Shown here piece by piece: positions 1 to 9,154 of a stretch of DNA of 64,000 nt (the stretch's first letter is position 1; each line of letters begins with the position of its first letter). The notes beneath the pieces are model-generated. The model did no database searches and was not told where the DNA came from. It was given only the letters and a program-made list of their open reading frames with translations. The stretch spans positions 1,612,001 to 1,676,000 of the forward strand of contig NZ_CP019344.1 in NCBI RefSeq assembly GCF_002117125.1, given 5' to 3'. The position numbers and the translations under genes were made by a program. This stretch comes from Nonlabens spongiae. GTDB lineage: Bacteria > Bacteroidota > Bacteroidia > Flavobacteriales > Flavobacteriaceae.

Positions 1-1417
<1,417 letters not shown>

Positions 1418-1435
1418 TCATACCAGAGTGCGGTC

Positions 1436-1452
1436 GCTGAGCGGAGTCGAAG
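1436..1452. repeat. Second dispersed repeat, copy 1 (GCTGAGCGGAGTCGAAG)
   Basis: Lies between ligA and prmC. The 17-bp core recurs in inverse orientation at 5710-5726 inside the SDR gene. Here it is followed directly by CGAAAGC, half of the window's 16-bp palindrome. Cores of this kind are common in Bacteroidota genomes (recollection, not searched). Confidence 0.7.
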
Positions 1453-1490
1453 CGAAAGCATATCGGTTAATTTAAAAAATCTGACAAGAT

Positions 1491-2336
1491 CTACAGCCAG
1501 CACTTCATCATGCGCCAGTTGCCATTGAGATCTTTCTTCAACTCAAAGGTAAGTCCTAGATCGCTGGCGAGCGACTTCATCTCGTCACTCAAGTATTGAT
1601 TAATTTCAAAATAGAGCAAACCGCCATTTTGAAGACTGGGAAGCGCGAGTTGCATGATTTTACGATAGAAAATCAACGGATCGTCATCACTCACAAAAAG
1701 CGCAAGGTGTGGCTCATAGTCGAGTACATTTTTTTGAATCTCGACTTTTTCCATGTCTCGCACATAGGGTGGGTTACTGACAATGATGTCAGCTTCTGGG
1801 ATGGATTCAGCTCTGAGAATATCTATTTGCACAAGCTTGATTCTCTCTACCAGATGCAAATTTGCGGCATTTTTTTTTGTAATCTCCAGCGTCATTTTTG
1901 AGACATCGGCAAGTGATATTTGCGCTTTCGCGAAAGCGAGACCTAAACTCAAACCTATACAACCCGTTCCCGTACCGATGTCCATGATTGTTTTGGGTGA
2001 TAATTTTTGATGATCTTTAATGATCCAGTCCACGAGCTCCTCAGTCTCTTGCCTAGGAACCAGCGTGTCTTGAGAAACCTTGAACTGTTCCCCAAAAAAA
2101 TGTGCGATGCCCGTGATGTGCTGCACGGGTTCATGTTGCATGAGCTTCTCTAGAGACTTGTCAAGAATCTCACGCTGTAAGTGTGTAAGCGCTTCCTTAT
2201 TTTTAAATAGAAAGTCCGTGCGCGACCAGTTCAACAAATCCTCGCACAAAATCTGTAGAATGCTTAAAGCTTCTTGCTCGGGATAAATATGAGCCAGCTG
2301 ATTCTTGAACGCAATTTTATATTCATTAAGCGTCAT
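1491..2336 (-). CDS. prmC: Peptide chain release factor N5-glutamine methyltransferase PrmC (HemK)
   Basis: Methylates the Gln of the GGQ motif in release factors RF1/RF2 using SAM. The 281-residue length is normal. An N-terminal helical domain leads to VPRQETEELV (93-102), the SAM-binding loop GTGTGCIG (121-128) and the catalytic NPPY signature (188-191). A dispersed palindrome at 1923-1938 encodes AFAKA at 134-138, inside the Rossmann core just after the SAM loop. The start overlaps the stop of the upstream acetyltransferase by 4 bp, so the two are probably co-translated. Confidence 0.96.
   Translation of the reverse strand: MTLNEYKIAFKNQLAHIYPEQEALSILQILCEDLLNWSRTDFLFKNKEALTHLQREILDKSLEKLMQHEPVQHITGIAHFFGEQFKVSQDTLVPRQETEELVDWIIKDHQKLSPKTIMDIGTGTGCIGLSLGLAFAKAQISLADVSKMTLEITKKNAANLHLVERIKLVQIDILRAESIPEADIIVSNPPYVRDMEKVEIQKNVLDYEPHLALFVSDDDPLIFYRKIMQLALPSLQNGGLLYFEINQYLSDEMKSLASDLGLTFELKKDLNGNWRMMKCWL
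1923..1938. repeat. 16-bp palindrome inside prmC
   Basis: Perfect copy read as AFAKA. Right flank GAGACC. Confidence 0.95.
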
Positions 2337-2809
2337 AGATTTTTGATCATCTGAACCGGGCAGGAATAGTGACCCGTTGAACCTAGAGGAGCCTCGAGTA
2401 ATTTGAAACCGGTTTTTCTGTATAAAGCTTGTGCTTCAACCATGCTTTGCATGGTTTCAATATAGATCTTGTGGTAGGCAAATCTTTCAGCGGTCGAGAT
2501 ACAAAGTTCCATCATCTTACGACCGAAGCCCTTGCCGCGGGCTTGAGGTAGAAAATACATTTTTTGCAACTCACAAATATTACCGGCGATTCCATCCAGA
2601 GGACCTACACCTGCACAGCCCAAAATTTCTTCACCGTCTGCGATAACAAAATACTTCCTACGTGGCTGTTGATAGTGCTCGTACATCGCCTGGGTGGATG
2701 CATCGCTGTATGCTGTACCTTCCTTGGGCGCGTCGTACTCCATGATCACACCTTGAATGACGTCCCGCACCTGATCGTTATCCTGAGGTAGAATTTCTCT
2801 GATGTGCAT
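2333..2809 (-). CDS. GNAT family N-acetyltransferase
   Basis: Predicted cytoplasmic acetyl-CoA-dependent N-acyltransferase of 158 residues, substrate unknown. The acetyl-CoA pyrophosphate-binding motif is visible as QARGKGFGRKMM (89-100), preceded by the beta-strand LQKMYFLP and followed by a final strand with LYRKTGFKLLE. It is translationally coupled to prmC by a 4-bp overlap. The coupling does not prove a shared function, but a protein-modifying role is possible. Confidence 0.9.
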   Translation of the reverse strand: MHIREILPQDNDQVRDVIQGVIMEYDAPKEGTAYSDASTQAMYEHYQQPRRKYFVIADGEEILGCAGVGPLDGIAGNICELQKMYFLPQARGKGFGRKMMELCISTAERFAYHKIYIETMQSMVEAQALYRKTGFKLLEAPLGSTGHYSCPVQMIKNL

Positions 2810-2877
2810 GATATGGAAACGGTCGTTAGATGGATGATCGATTGATTTTTAATCTAACCAATTACTTAATTGAAAGA

Positions 2878-3894
2878 TTATTTCTCATCTGGATAATAAC
2901 TTCCGTCTTCTTTGAGATAGCCTTTTTCTTTCATCCAGTTGTCGTTATAAAATTTACCTACATATCGACTACCGTGATCGTGGTATAAAATCACCACGAC
3001 ATCGTCTTTGGTAAATCCATGCTCTTCATGAATCTGGCGTAAACCTTTAATAGCGGCTCCAGCACTGTTTCCTAGGAACATTCCTTCTTCTTTGGCTAAT
3101 CTACGTGTGTAGACGGCGGCATCACGGTCAGTAACTTTGGTAAAACCATCAATCACTTCAAAACGCACATTTTGAGGCAGAATATCTTCTCCAATACCTT
3201 CTGTTACGTATGAATAAATCTCGTTTTCATCAAAGATTCCAGTTTCATGGTACTTCTTAAAAACCGAGCCGTATGTGTCTATCCCCCAAACTTTAATATT
3301 GGGATTCTGCTGTTTTAGGTAGGTTCCTACGCCTGATATGGTCCCACCAGTCCCTACGCCCACGACAAAGTGCGTGATTTTTCCCTCAGTCTGATCCCAA
3401 ATTTCCGGACCTGTACTCTCATAATGTGCTTTACAGTTAGAGGGATTATCATACTGATTTACGTACCAACTGTTAGGAATCTCTGTACTTAAACGCTTAC
3501 TTGTAGAATAATAAGAACGAGGATCGTCTGGAGCGACATCAGTTGGACAAACATGAACTTCTGCGCCTACGGCTTTGAGAATATCCATTTTTTCCTGAGA
3601 CTGTTTGTCACTCAAAACACAGATCAGCTTATAACCTTTGACAATAGCTGCCAGTGCCAGTCCCATTCCTGTATTTCCGCTGGTTCCTTCTATAATGGTT
3701 CCTCCAGGTTTGAGGCGGCCATCAGCCTCAGCATCTTCTATCATTTTAAGCCCCATGCGGTCTTTAACCGAATTGCCGGGATTGAACGTTTCATATTTGG
3801 CAAGTACTAAGCATGGTAAATCCTCTACAAGTTTATTCATCTTTACCAGAGGAGTGTCACCTATTGTACCTAAAATATTTTCAGCGTATTTCAT
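2878..3894 (-). CDS. PLP-dependent cysteine synthase / cystathionine beta-synthase family protein
   Basis: Fold-type II PLP enzyme of 338 residues that condenses serine or O-acetylserine with a thiol donor. The PLP lysine is in NSVKDRMG (Lys44). The phosphate/substrate loop is GTSGNTGMGLA (70-80) and a glycine-rich PLP phosphate loop GVGTGGT follows near the middle. The stretch after the loop (PDDPRSYY and following) is closer to cystathionine beta-synthases than to CysK in my memory, but there is no C-terminal CBS regulatory domain, so the substrate is open. A TATTTTTG promoter box lies 21 nt upstream of the ATG. Confidence 0.88.
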   Translation of the reverse strand: MKYAENILGTIGDTPLVKMNKLVEDLPCLVLAKYETFNPGNSVKDRMGLKMIEDAEADGRLKPGGTIIEGTSGNTGMGLALAAIVKGYKLICVLSDKQSQEKMDILKAVGAEVHVCPTDVAPDDPRSYYSTSKRLSTEIPNSWYVNQYDNPSNCKAHYESTGPEIWDQTEGKITHFVVGVGTGGTISGVGTYLKQQNPNIKVWGIDTYGSVFKKYHETGIFDENEIYSYVTEGIGEDILPQNVRFEVIDGFTKVTDRDAAVYTRRLAKEEGMFLGNSAGAAIKGLRQIHEEHGFTKDDVVVILYHDHGSRYVGKFYNDNWMKEKGYLKEDGSYYPDEK

Positions 3895-3914
3895 TATCGT
3901 TAATTACGGGCGTG

Positions 3915-3922
3915 CAAAAATA
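3915..3922 (-). promoter_or_regulatory. Bacteroidota -7 box TATTTTTG, cysteine synthase gene
   Basis: Read on the minus strand this is TATTTTTG, matching TAnnTTTG, about 20 nt before the ATG at 3894. A TTG lies about 14 nt further upstream as a weak -33 element. Confidence 0.6.
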
Positions 3923-3961
3923 GGGATTTGTTTAAGCAACTAAAGAATCTTTACCTATTCT

Positions 3962-5050
3962 CTAATGGGTGGATGTTACACGATTATAAAACTCTTGTTT
4001 CTCTTGATCATTGTCTCCAAACAACCATTGCGCCACATGTCCATCCCACATCGCGTCATATTCTTCCTGATTGATGATGTTCTCGTTAATTGCTAGGTCA
4101 AGTAACTTCCCTGGATAACTGCTTTGTTTCTCACTGTCCATTTCACCTAATGGATATGGATCATCCAGTCCTACTAATACCTGTTTCACGCCTTGATTCT
4201 TCACTAAAAGCTTTAGCGAACCCGTATCGTGGACGAGGGTGTCAAAGAAAATATTAGGATGACCTACAGACTTGCGCGGGTGCACTTTACCCTCAAAAAG
4301 ATCGGGTCGTCCATCAAATCCTTGAATTCTACGACCAAGATTGATCTGCGCCAGCTGCCCACCATGCGCAAAGCAAATGCGCATGTTAGGATACTTAAAA
4401 GCATAGCCGTTGAGCGTTAGGAAATGGTATGCATCAGCACATTGAGCAAGCATCCAGATCAAATGGAATCTCCAGGCTGTATTTTGAAGTTTTATGAATT
4501 TTTCACCATCATAAGGATGAATTTCTACAGCCAGATTGAGTTCGCTTGCCAATTCAAATATCGGTTCGTTTTCCTCGTCAAAAATACAGCGCCATTGACC
4601 TATCGTATCCATGTAGTGTGTAGGCAGGCAGAGTAATTTCATTCCTAAAACCTTAACGCAACGCTCAATTTCCCACAATGCACCACGTACAAAACCAGGA
4701 TGCACCACAAAACCAGTCGTGAATTTAGAGGGATGATCGTGCTGGAGTTTAGCATTGAAATCATTCTGAAAACGAAGTGCCTGCTTCATTTCTTCCAAGC
4801 GTAAACCATTGCCGTACAACTGACTCAAGTTAAGAATCACCGCATGATCAATTTTATATTTGTCCATCCACTCGAGCTTCTCATTCAAGAAAAAGCTAGA
4901 GTCGGTCACGGGTCTGGACCAGCCTTTTTGCAGCATATTCTTGCGCTCTGGGTCTACCCAAAAGATACCTTTCTCCCGCATGAAATCGGGAATATCTTCA
5001 GGATAGGGAAGTAAGTGTGAGTGGCCGTTGATGCGGAGTTTCTTGGACAT
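3962..5050 (-). CDS. Amidohydrolase, ACMSD-like (2-amino-3-carboxymuconate-6-semialdehyde decarboxylase family)
   Basis: Metal-dependent TIM-barrel enzyme of 362 residues. Metal ligands expected of the ACMSD family are visible: HSH (His10, His12), EIHPYDG (His178), FAHGG (His229) and GLDDPYPLGE (294-303), the last close to the DYPxPLGE motif that I associate with ACMSD. ACMSD decarboxylates an intermediate of tryptophan degradation through kynurenine and 3-hydroxyanthranilate. Flavobacterial kynurenine loci often pair this gene with an SDR, as seen immediately upstream here. No other kynurenine gene lies in the window, so the pathway is inferred. Confidence 0.8.
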   Translation of the reverse strand: MSKKLRINGHSHLLPYPEDIPDFMREKGIFWVDPERKNMLQKGWSRPVTDSSFFLNEKLEWMDKYKIDHAVILNLSQLYGNGLRLEEMKQALRFQNDFNAKLQHDHPSKFTTGFVVHPGFVRGALWEIERCVKVLGMKLLCLPTHYMDTIGQWRCIFDEENEPIFELASELNLAVEIHPYDGEKFIKLQNTAWRFHLIWMLAQCADAYHFLTLNGYAFKYPNMRICFAHGGQLAQINLGRRIQGFDGRPDLFEGKVHPRKSVGHPNIFFDTLVHDTGSLKLLVKNQGVKQVLVGLDDPYPLGEMDSEKQSSYPGKLLDLAINENIINQEEYDAMWDGHVAQWLFGDNDQEKQEFYNRVTSTH

Positions 5051-5115
5051 GGTGTGGGGAGTTTATGAATTTTTGAGTTGTTGAGTTGTGAGTTGAAAAG
5101 GTTTTTTGAATTTGG

Positions 5116-5133
5116 TCCCGATAGCTATCGGGA
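5116..5133. repeat. 18-bp perfect palindrome TCCCGATAGCTATCGGGA
   Basis: Intergenic between the amidohydrolase and SDR genes. It follows short direct repeats of GAGTTGT (about 5074-5095). A shorter GATAGCTATC occurs just after map (about 6874-6883). Palindromes of this sequence are frequent between genes in Bacteroidota (recollection, not searched). Confidence 0.75.
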
Positions 5134-5159
5134 TTGGAGCTTGAAGCCTGATTATTTAT

Positions 5160-5969
5160 CTACAAGCTCTTAGTCCTCCCCCCATCTACCGGCAAATTGA
5201 TCCCATTGATATAGGCTGCTTTATCACTTGCCAAAAAAATAATGGCATTTGCTACTTCCTCAGGCTCTGCAAATCTTCTCGCCGGTACGTGGCTCTTCAT
5301 GATTTCGGCAGCTTGTTCCTCGCTGTGTCCTGCGCGATTTGCTTTTCCTGTAACAATTTTATCTAATCGCTCTGTAGCCGTGAATCCAGGCAGCACATTA
5401 TTGACAGTGATGCCATGTGGCCCCAGTTCAGTAGCAAGAGTTTTTGCCCAATTTGCTACAGCTCCCCTAATCGTGTTTGAAACGCCCAAGAACTCTATGG
5501 GAGCCTTGACACTGGTTGAAATCACATTAATGACGCGACCGTAGCCAGCAGCTTTCATGCCTTCTAAGCAGCTTTTCACCAAAACATGGTTGCACTTCAC
5601 GTGTTGCGTGAAACCATTTTCTAGTGCTTCCACATCAGCATCAATAAGATGCCCTGGAGGAGGACCACCTGTGTTGTTGACAAGAATGTGTATGGGATTT
5701 GCAATCGTACTTCGACTCCGCTCAGCATAAACGAAAGCGGAAACCACACGTTCTACTTCTTTATACTTTGAAAAATCGGCAACCAGGTATGTGTGATCGC
5801 CTCTGTGCGAGGTATCCAAAGTCTGGAGTACCTGCTCCAATTTATTTGGATTGCGAGCAAGAAGAATGACTCGAGCTCCTGCTGCTGCAAGTTGCTGTGC
5901 GGTAGCCATACCTATACCGGTGCTACTACCACAAACTAATGCTGTTTTATCTGTAAAATCTATTTTCAT
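5160..5969 (-). CDS. SDR family oxidoreductase with non-canonical active site and repeat-derived insertion
   Basis: Rossmann-fold short-chain dehydrogenase, 269 residues from the ATG at 5969. I prefer this start because a TACCTTTA promoter-like box lies only 5 nt upstream; a longer ORF reaches 6056. Nucleotide binding is CGSSTGIG (13-20) and NNTGG (98-102) stands for NNAG. Catalytic Ser is near 151-153, but the Tyr and Lys of YxxxK appear as SNTIR (164-168), so classical SDR catalysis is doubtful. Residues about 79-90 (AFVYAERSRSTI) are encoded by a dispersed repeat and look like an extra loop. Neighbour of the ACMSD-like gene, so a muconate-pathway role is possible but unproven. Confidence 0.85.
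   Translation of the reverse strand: MKIDFTDKTALVCGSSTGIGMATAQQLAAAGARVILLARNPNKLEQVLQTLDTSHRGDHTYLVADFSKYKEVERVVSAFVYAERSRSTIANPIHILVNNTGGPPPGHLIDADVEALENGFTQHVKCNHVLVKSCLEGMKAAGYGRVINVISTSVKAPIEFLGVSNTIRGAVANWAKTLATELGPHGITVNNVLPGFTATERLDKIVTGKANRAGHSEEQAAEIMKSHVPARRFAEPEEVANAIIFLASDKAAYINGINLPVDGGRTKSL
5710..5740. repeat. Second dispersed repeat, copy 2, joined to a half-palindrome, inside the SDR gene
   Basis: CTTCGACTCCGCTCAGC (5710-5726) is the reverse complement of the core at 1436-1452. It is followed by ATAAACGAAAGCGG, ending in half of the 16-bp palindrome. It is read in frame within the SDR as part of a loop that family members usually lack. Confidence 0.75.
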
Positions 5970-6044
5970 GAGCATAAAGGTAGCCTTATTTCTACTTTTG
6001 AGCAGAATTAGGGAACCTTCTATCCTTGCACTTTTTAGATTGCT

Positions 6045-6052
6045 TATTTTTG
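6045..6052 (+). promoter_or_regulatory. -7 box TATTTTTG of map
   Basis: Matches TAnnTTTG and sits 13 nt before the map ATG at 6066. A TTG at 6026-6028 is a plausible -33 element with 16-nt spacing. Confidence 0.65.
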
Positions 6053-6065
6053 CCATTTATTTGCT

Positions 6066-6875
6066 ATGATCGTTACTAAAACTGCCGAAGAACTGGAAAT
6101 CATGCGTCGTGCCGCCCTTATGGTGAGCAAGACACTAGGCATGGTTGCTAGTGAGATAAAACCTGGGGTCACCACTTTGAAACTAGATGAACTCGCCGAG
6201 ACTTTTATTAGAGACCACGGTGCCGTACCTGGTTTTAAAGGTCTTTATGATTGTCCCAGCACACTGCTGATCTCACCCAATGAAGAGGTGGTCCACGGAA
6301 TCCCAAAGGACGTCCCTATCGAGGAAGGCGATATCTTGTCTGTAGACTGTGGCGCCATAGTAGATGGTTTTTACGGCGATCACGCGTACACTTTTGCAGT
6401 AGGTGATATTCCTCAGGAAACTCAAGACTTGCTCGATCGCACAAAAAAATCTTTGTATCTAGGAATCGAGCAATTCAAATTAGGGAATCGTGTAGGTGAT
6501 GTGGGTTATGCGATCCAGAACTATTGCGAGGGGTTTGGTTACGGTGTGGTGCGTGAACTTGTAGGTCACGGATTAGGTAGAACAATGCATGAAGATCCTC
6601 AAATGCCTAATTATGGAAGACGTGGTCGCGGTAAGAAATTTGTAGAGGGCATGACCGTTGCCATTGAGCCCATGATCAACATGGGAACCAAAAGCGTAAA
6701 GCATCACCGCGACGGCTGGACCATAACTACAAAGGATAAAAAGCCCAGCGCACATTTTGAGCACGATGTAGCTCTAGTGAACGGTGAGCCTAGATTGCTA
6801 AGTACATTTGATTATATCCATGAAGTACTGGGCATCACCTCAAATGAAGAAGATCCATTCAGATGGATCGATTGA
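6066..6875 (+). CDS. map: Type I methionine aminopeptidase
   Basis: Removes the N-terminal Met from nascent proteins. The 269 residues hold all five metal ligands of the family: Asp94 (VDCG), Asp105 (GDHAYT), His168 (GHG), Glu201 (EPM) and Glu232 (FEHD), plus the substrate His79 (VVHGIP). There is no N-terminal zinc-binding extension. It is transcribed divergently from the SDR gene; a TATTTTTG box fixes the start at 6066. The methyltransferase follows 43 bp downstream on the same strand. Confidence 0.97.
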   Translation: MIVTKTAEELEIMRRAALMVSKTLGMVASEIKPGVTTLKLDELAETFIRDHGAVPGFKGLYDCPSTLLISPNEEVVHGIPKDVPIEEGDILSVDCGAIVDGFYGDHAYTFAVGDIPQETQDLLDRTKKSLYLGIEQFKLGNRVGDVGYAIQNYCEGFGYGVVRELVGHGLGRTMHEDPQMPNYGRRGRGKKFVEGMTVAIEPMINMGTKSVKHHRDGWTITTKDKKPSAHFEHDVALVNGEPRLLSTFDYIHEVLGITSNEEDPFRWID

Positions 6876-6918
6876 TAGCTATCGCAAACACAACACTGTT
6901 CTTCTTAAACTCATTTGA

Positions 6919-7692
6919 TTGAAGAAAGTCTTTAAATTTTTTCTCAACCTATTCCCGCGACAGTTTCTCATAAAAGCGAGTTACGCTGTAAGACCAGTTA
7001 TTGCTGCATTTTACAAGGGCGACCGCTATGAAGATCCCATAGACGGCAAGACTTTTAGGAGCTTCCTGCCTTATGGATATGTGAACATTAGAGAGAATGT
7101 GCTTTCACCCTCCACGCTTTCACTGGAACGTCACAGGCTGTTATGGCTTTACCTGAATAGAGAAACAGACTTGTTTGAGAGACCACAACATTTATTGCAT
7201 TTTGCACCTGAGCAGTGTTTTCATTCCCGCTTTCGCGAAAGCGAGAACCTCACCTACACCACCACAGATCTCGATTCTCCACTGGCCGATGTCAATGCGG
7301 ATATCAGGTCGCTGCCTTTTAAGGACAGTTCGTTTGACTTCATACTATGTAACCACGTCCTCGAGCATGTTGAGGACGACCTGAAAGCCATGACTGAATT
7401 ATATAGGGTTTTGAAACCTGGTGGGAAAGCTGTAATTCAGGTTCCGCTTGAAAACGACCTAGCAAACACTTTTGAGGACAATAGTATTACAGATCGAAAA
7501 AAGCGTACTGAGATTTTCGGTCAGTACGATCATGTGCGGGTGTATGGAATGGATTATTTTGAACGACTAAGTTCCGTAGGTTTCAAGGCTAGTGCAGTGG
7601 ATTATACTTCAACTTTCTCAAATGAGGAAATAGACCGCTATCGCCTTGAGAGAGGTGAGCTGATACCGGTAGTTATCAAACCGGTTGCTTAA
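6919..7692 (+). CDS. Class I SAM-dependent methyltransferase (Methyltransf_11 type)
   Basis: About 257 residues, start taken as TTG at 6919; no ATG lies near. The central part has the features of Methyltransf_11: FAPEQ, an acidic TTDLDSP after a strand, DIRSLPFKDSSFD, LCNHVLEHVEDD and LKPGG. Substrate unknown. A dispersed palindrome at 7228-7243 encodes RFRES at about residues 104-108. The last 17 bp overlap the 3' end of apbE on the opposite strand, so the two genes converge. The last residues are PVVIKPVA, the normal end of the frame. Confidence 0.85.
   Translation: MKKVFKFFLNLFPRQFLIKASYAVRPVIAAFYKGDRYEDPIDGKTFRSFLPYGYVNIRENVLSPSTLSLERHRLLWLYLNRETDLFERPQHLLHFAPEQCFHSRFRESENLTYTTTDLDSPLADVNADIRSLPFKDSSFDFILCNHVLEHVEDDLKAMTELYRVLKPGGKAVIQVPLENDLANTFEDNSITDRKKRTEIFGQYDHVRVYGMDYFERLSSVGFKASAVDYTSTFSNEEIDRYRLERGELIPVVIKPVA
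7228..7243. repeat. 16-bp palindrome inside the methyltransferase gene
   Basis: Perfect copy read as RFRES. Right flank GAGAACC. Confidence 0.95.
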
Positions 7693-8734
7693 GGCTCTGT
7701 TTAAAGCCTTCAGTCATTTCAAATCGCAGCAAGCCGTTGTTGTCCATATACATCAGCAGGACATCGATTTCAGAAATTGTGTGAATCAGATCCTTTGAGA
7801 TTTCTAAAGGCATGGCCATAAAGGCTGTGGCATACCCGTCTGCTAGTGTACAATTTTTTGCTATCACGTTTACTCCTAAAACTTGACTGGGTCGTGCTTC
7901 ACCCGTGATTGGATTAACGGTATGCACATAGGTAAAGCCGGTTTCTGGATCGACTTTGTTCTTTCGGTAATTCCCGCTTCCAGCCATAGCGCGATCTTTG
8001 AGATTAACCACGGTTAGGTAAGTTCTTTCACCTGGCTTTTGCTTGGGATCATCAATTCCAATCGCCCAAGGCTGATTTTTTTCGATATTCTGACCTCTGC
8101 CCACAACCTCTCCACCTACTTCGACCAGATAGTTTTCAATGCCTTTTTGATCCAGCAATCTCCCCAGATAATCGACTAAAGTTCCTTTCCCAATTGCATT
8201 GAATTCTAAATAAACACCCTTCACCTCACTGGTCAGATAAAAACTATCCTTTTTTTCACTTGCTAGCAGGCGTAGTTTTTTGAAGCCTACAAATTGCTTC
8301 AAGCTATCTAAGTAGGACTCTGTAGGAATTTCCTCCTTACTTCCATCTGCGCCAAACCCGTATGAGTTCACCAAATTCCCTACGGTAGGATCAAAATATC
8401 CCTTAGTGTCTTCATAAACAGTTCCCGCTTGGTTAAACACTTCTCTAAATGGCTTACCTACTAAAACGCTATCCTGACCATCGTTGAATTTATTAATTAG
8501 AGAATTAGTAACCCAAGTGCTCATCGATTGATTGAACATTTCAATAATACTATCTATTTCTTCCTGTATTTGAATTTCATTTTGATCAAATACAATAATG
8601 GAATATGTAGTCCCTATTGCATTTCCCTGAAATCTCTGAGCTTCTATCCCAGTGGTAGCCTGCTTATCGTTTTTACATGAAGACGCGAGAGCAACTATCA
8701 TTAACAATGTGAAAATTGAATACTTGATTTTCAT
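7676..8734 (-). CDS. apbE: FAD:protein FMN transferase ApbE (lipoprotein)
   Basis: Transfers FMN from FAD to Thr/Ser of target proteins outside the cytoplasmic membrane. The 352-residue protein begins with a lipoprotein signal ending at Cys20 (LASSC). ApbE features include GTTYSI, AIGKGTLVDYL, a VEVGGE segment, AMAGSGNYR, HTVNPITG and ADGYATAFM. It lies downstream of the nqr operon on the same strand, whose NqrC has the acceptor motif SGAT, so NqrC and NqrB are the likely targets. The small gene upstream is 2 bp away. Confidence 0.94.
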   Translation of the reverse strand: MKIKYSIFTLLMIVALASSCKNDKQATTGIEAQRFQGNAIGTTYSIIVFDQNEIQIQEEIDSIIEMFNQSMSTWVTNSLINKFNDGQDSVLVGKPFREVFNQAGTVYEDTKGYFDPTVGNLVNSYGFGADGSKEEIPTESYLDSLKQFVGFKKLRLLASEKKDSFYLTSEVKGVYLEFNAIGKGTLVDYLGRLLDQKGIENYLVEVGGEVVGRGQNIEKNQPWAIGIDDPKQKPGERTYLTVVNLKDRAMAGSGNYRKNKVDPETGFTYVHTVNPITGEARPSQVLGVNVIAKNCTLADGYATAFMAMPLEISKDLIHTISEIDVLLMYMDNNGLLRFEMTEGFKQSLKQPV

Positions 8735-8736
8735 AA

Positions 8737-9096
8737 CTATTTGATTTCTATAAGTCCGGCAAAGTTGACCACATAATCCTCATTATGATTAACGGGAATA
8801 CTGTAATCCCTAGAATTTGCTAGCCCAACACCGGCATAATACGTTCTCGCTTTGTATTTGACTCCATGGTCTTTGACTTTTTGAAGCAACCGCTCATCAT
8901 AATGAACAGGGTTTGCAGGATACTTCACTGCTCTTACCACTACAAAATGCAAATACCCATTTTTGAGCGCCACAAATTGGGGATCTTTTTTAGGTTTAGA
9001 ATTAATGGAGAGGAATTCAAAACCCATTTCTTCCATTTCATCGCCCACAATATTCATGGCTAGCTGATGTAATTCTTGTTCTGTAAGTGGTGACAT
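8737..9096 (-). CDS. Small Nqr-associated conserved protein
   Basis: 119 residues, soluble, no signal peptide. I remember relatives in flavobacteria with similar SDR-free, Fer-free sequence (LHFVVVRAVKYPANP, YAGVGLANS), often labelled NqrF-like although the protein has neither the 2Fe-2S cysteines nor FAD and NADH motifs. The stop is 2 bp from apbE, so the two share an mRNA. A strong terminator separates it from the T9SS gene upstream. A role in Nqr flavinylation or assembly is inferred from position only. Confidence 0.75.
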   Translation of the reverse strand: MSPLTEQELHQLAMNIVGDEMEEMGFEFLSINSKPKKDPQFVALKNGYLHFVVVRAVKYPANPVHYDERLLQKVKDHGVKYKARTYYAGVGLANSRDYSIPVNHNEDYVVNFAGLIEIK

Positions 9097-9102
9097 AAGT
9101 AC

Positions 9103-9130
9103 AAAAAAAAGTCGGGCATTTCTGCCCGAC
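9103..9130 (-). terminator. Rho-independent terminator after the T9SS cargo gene
   Basis: On the minus strand an 8-bp perfect stem (GTCGGGCA/TGCCCGAC) closes a GAAA tetraloop and is followed by eight T residues. Confidence 0.9.
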
Positions 9131-9154
9131 CAAAATTAGTAAAGAATCTACTTC

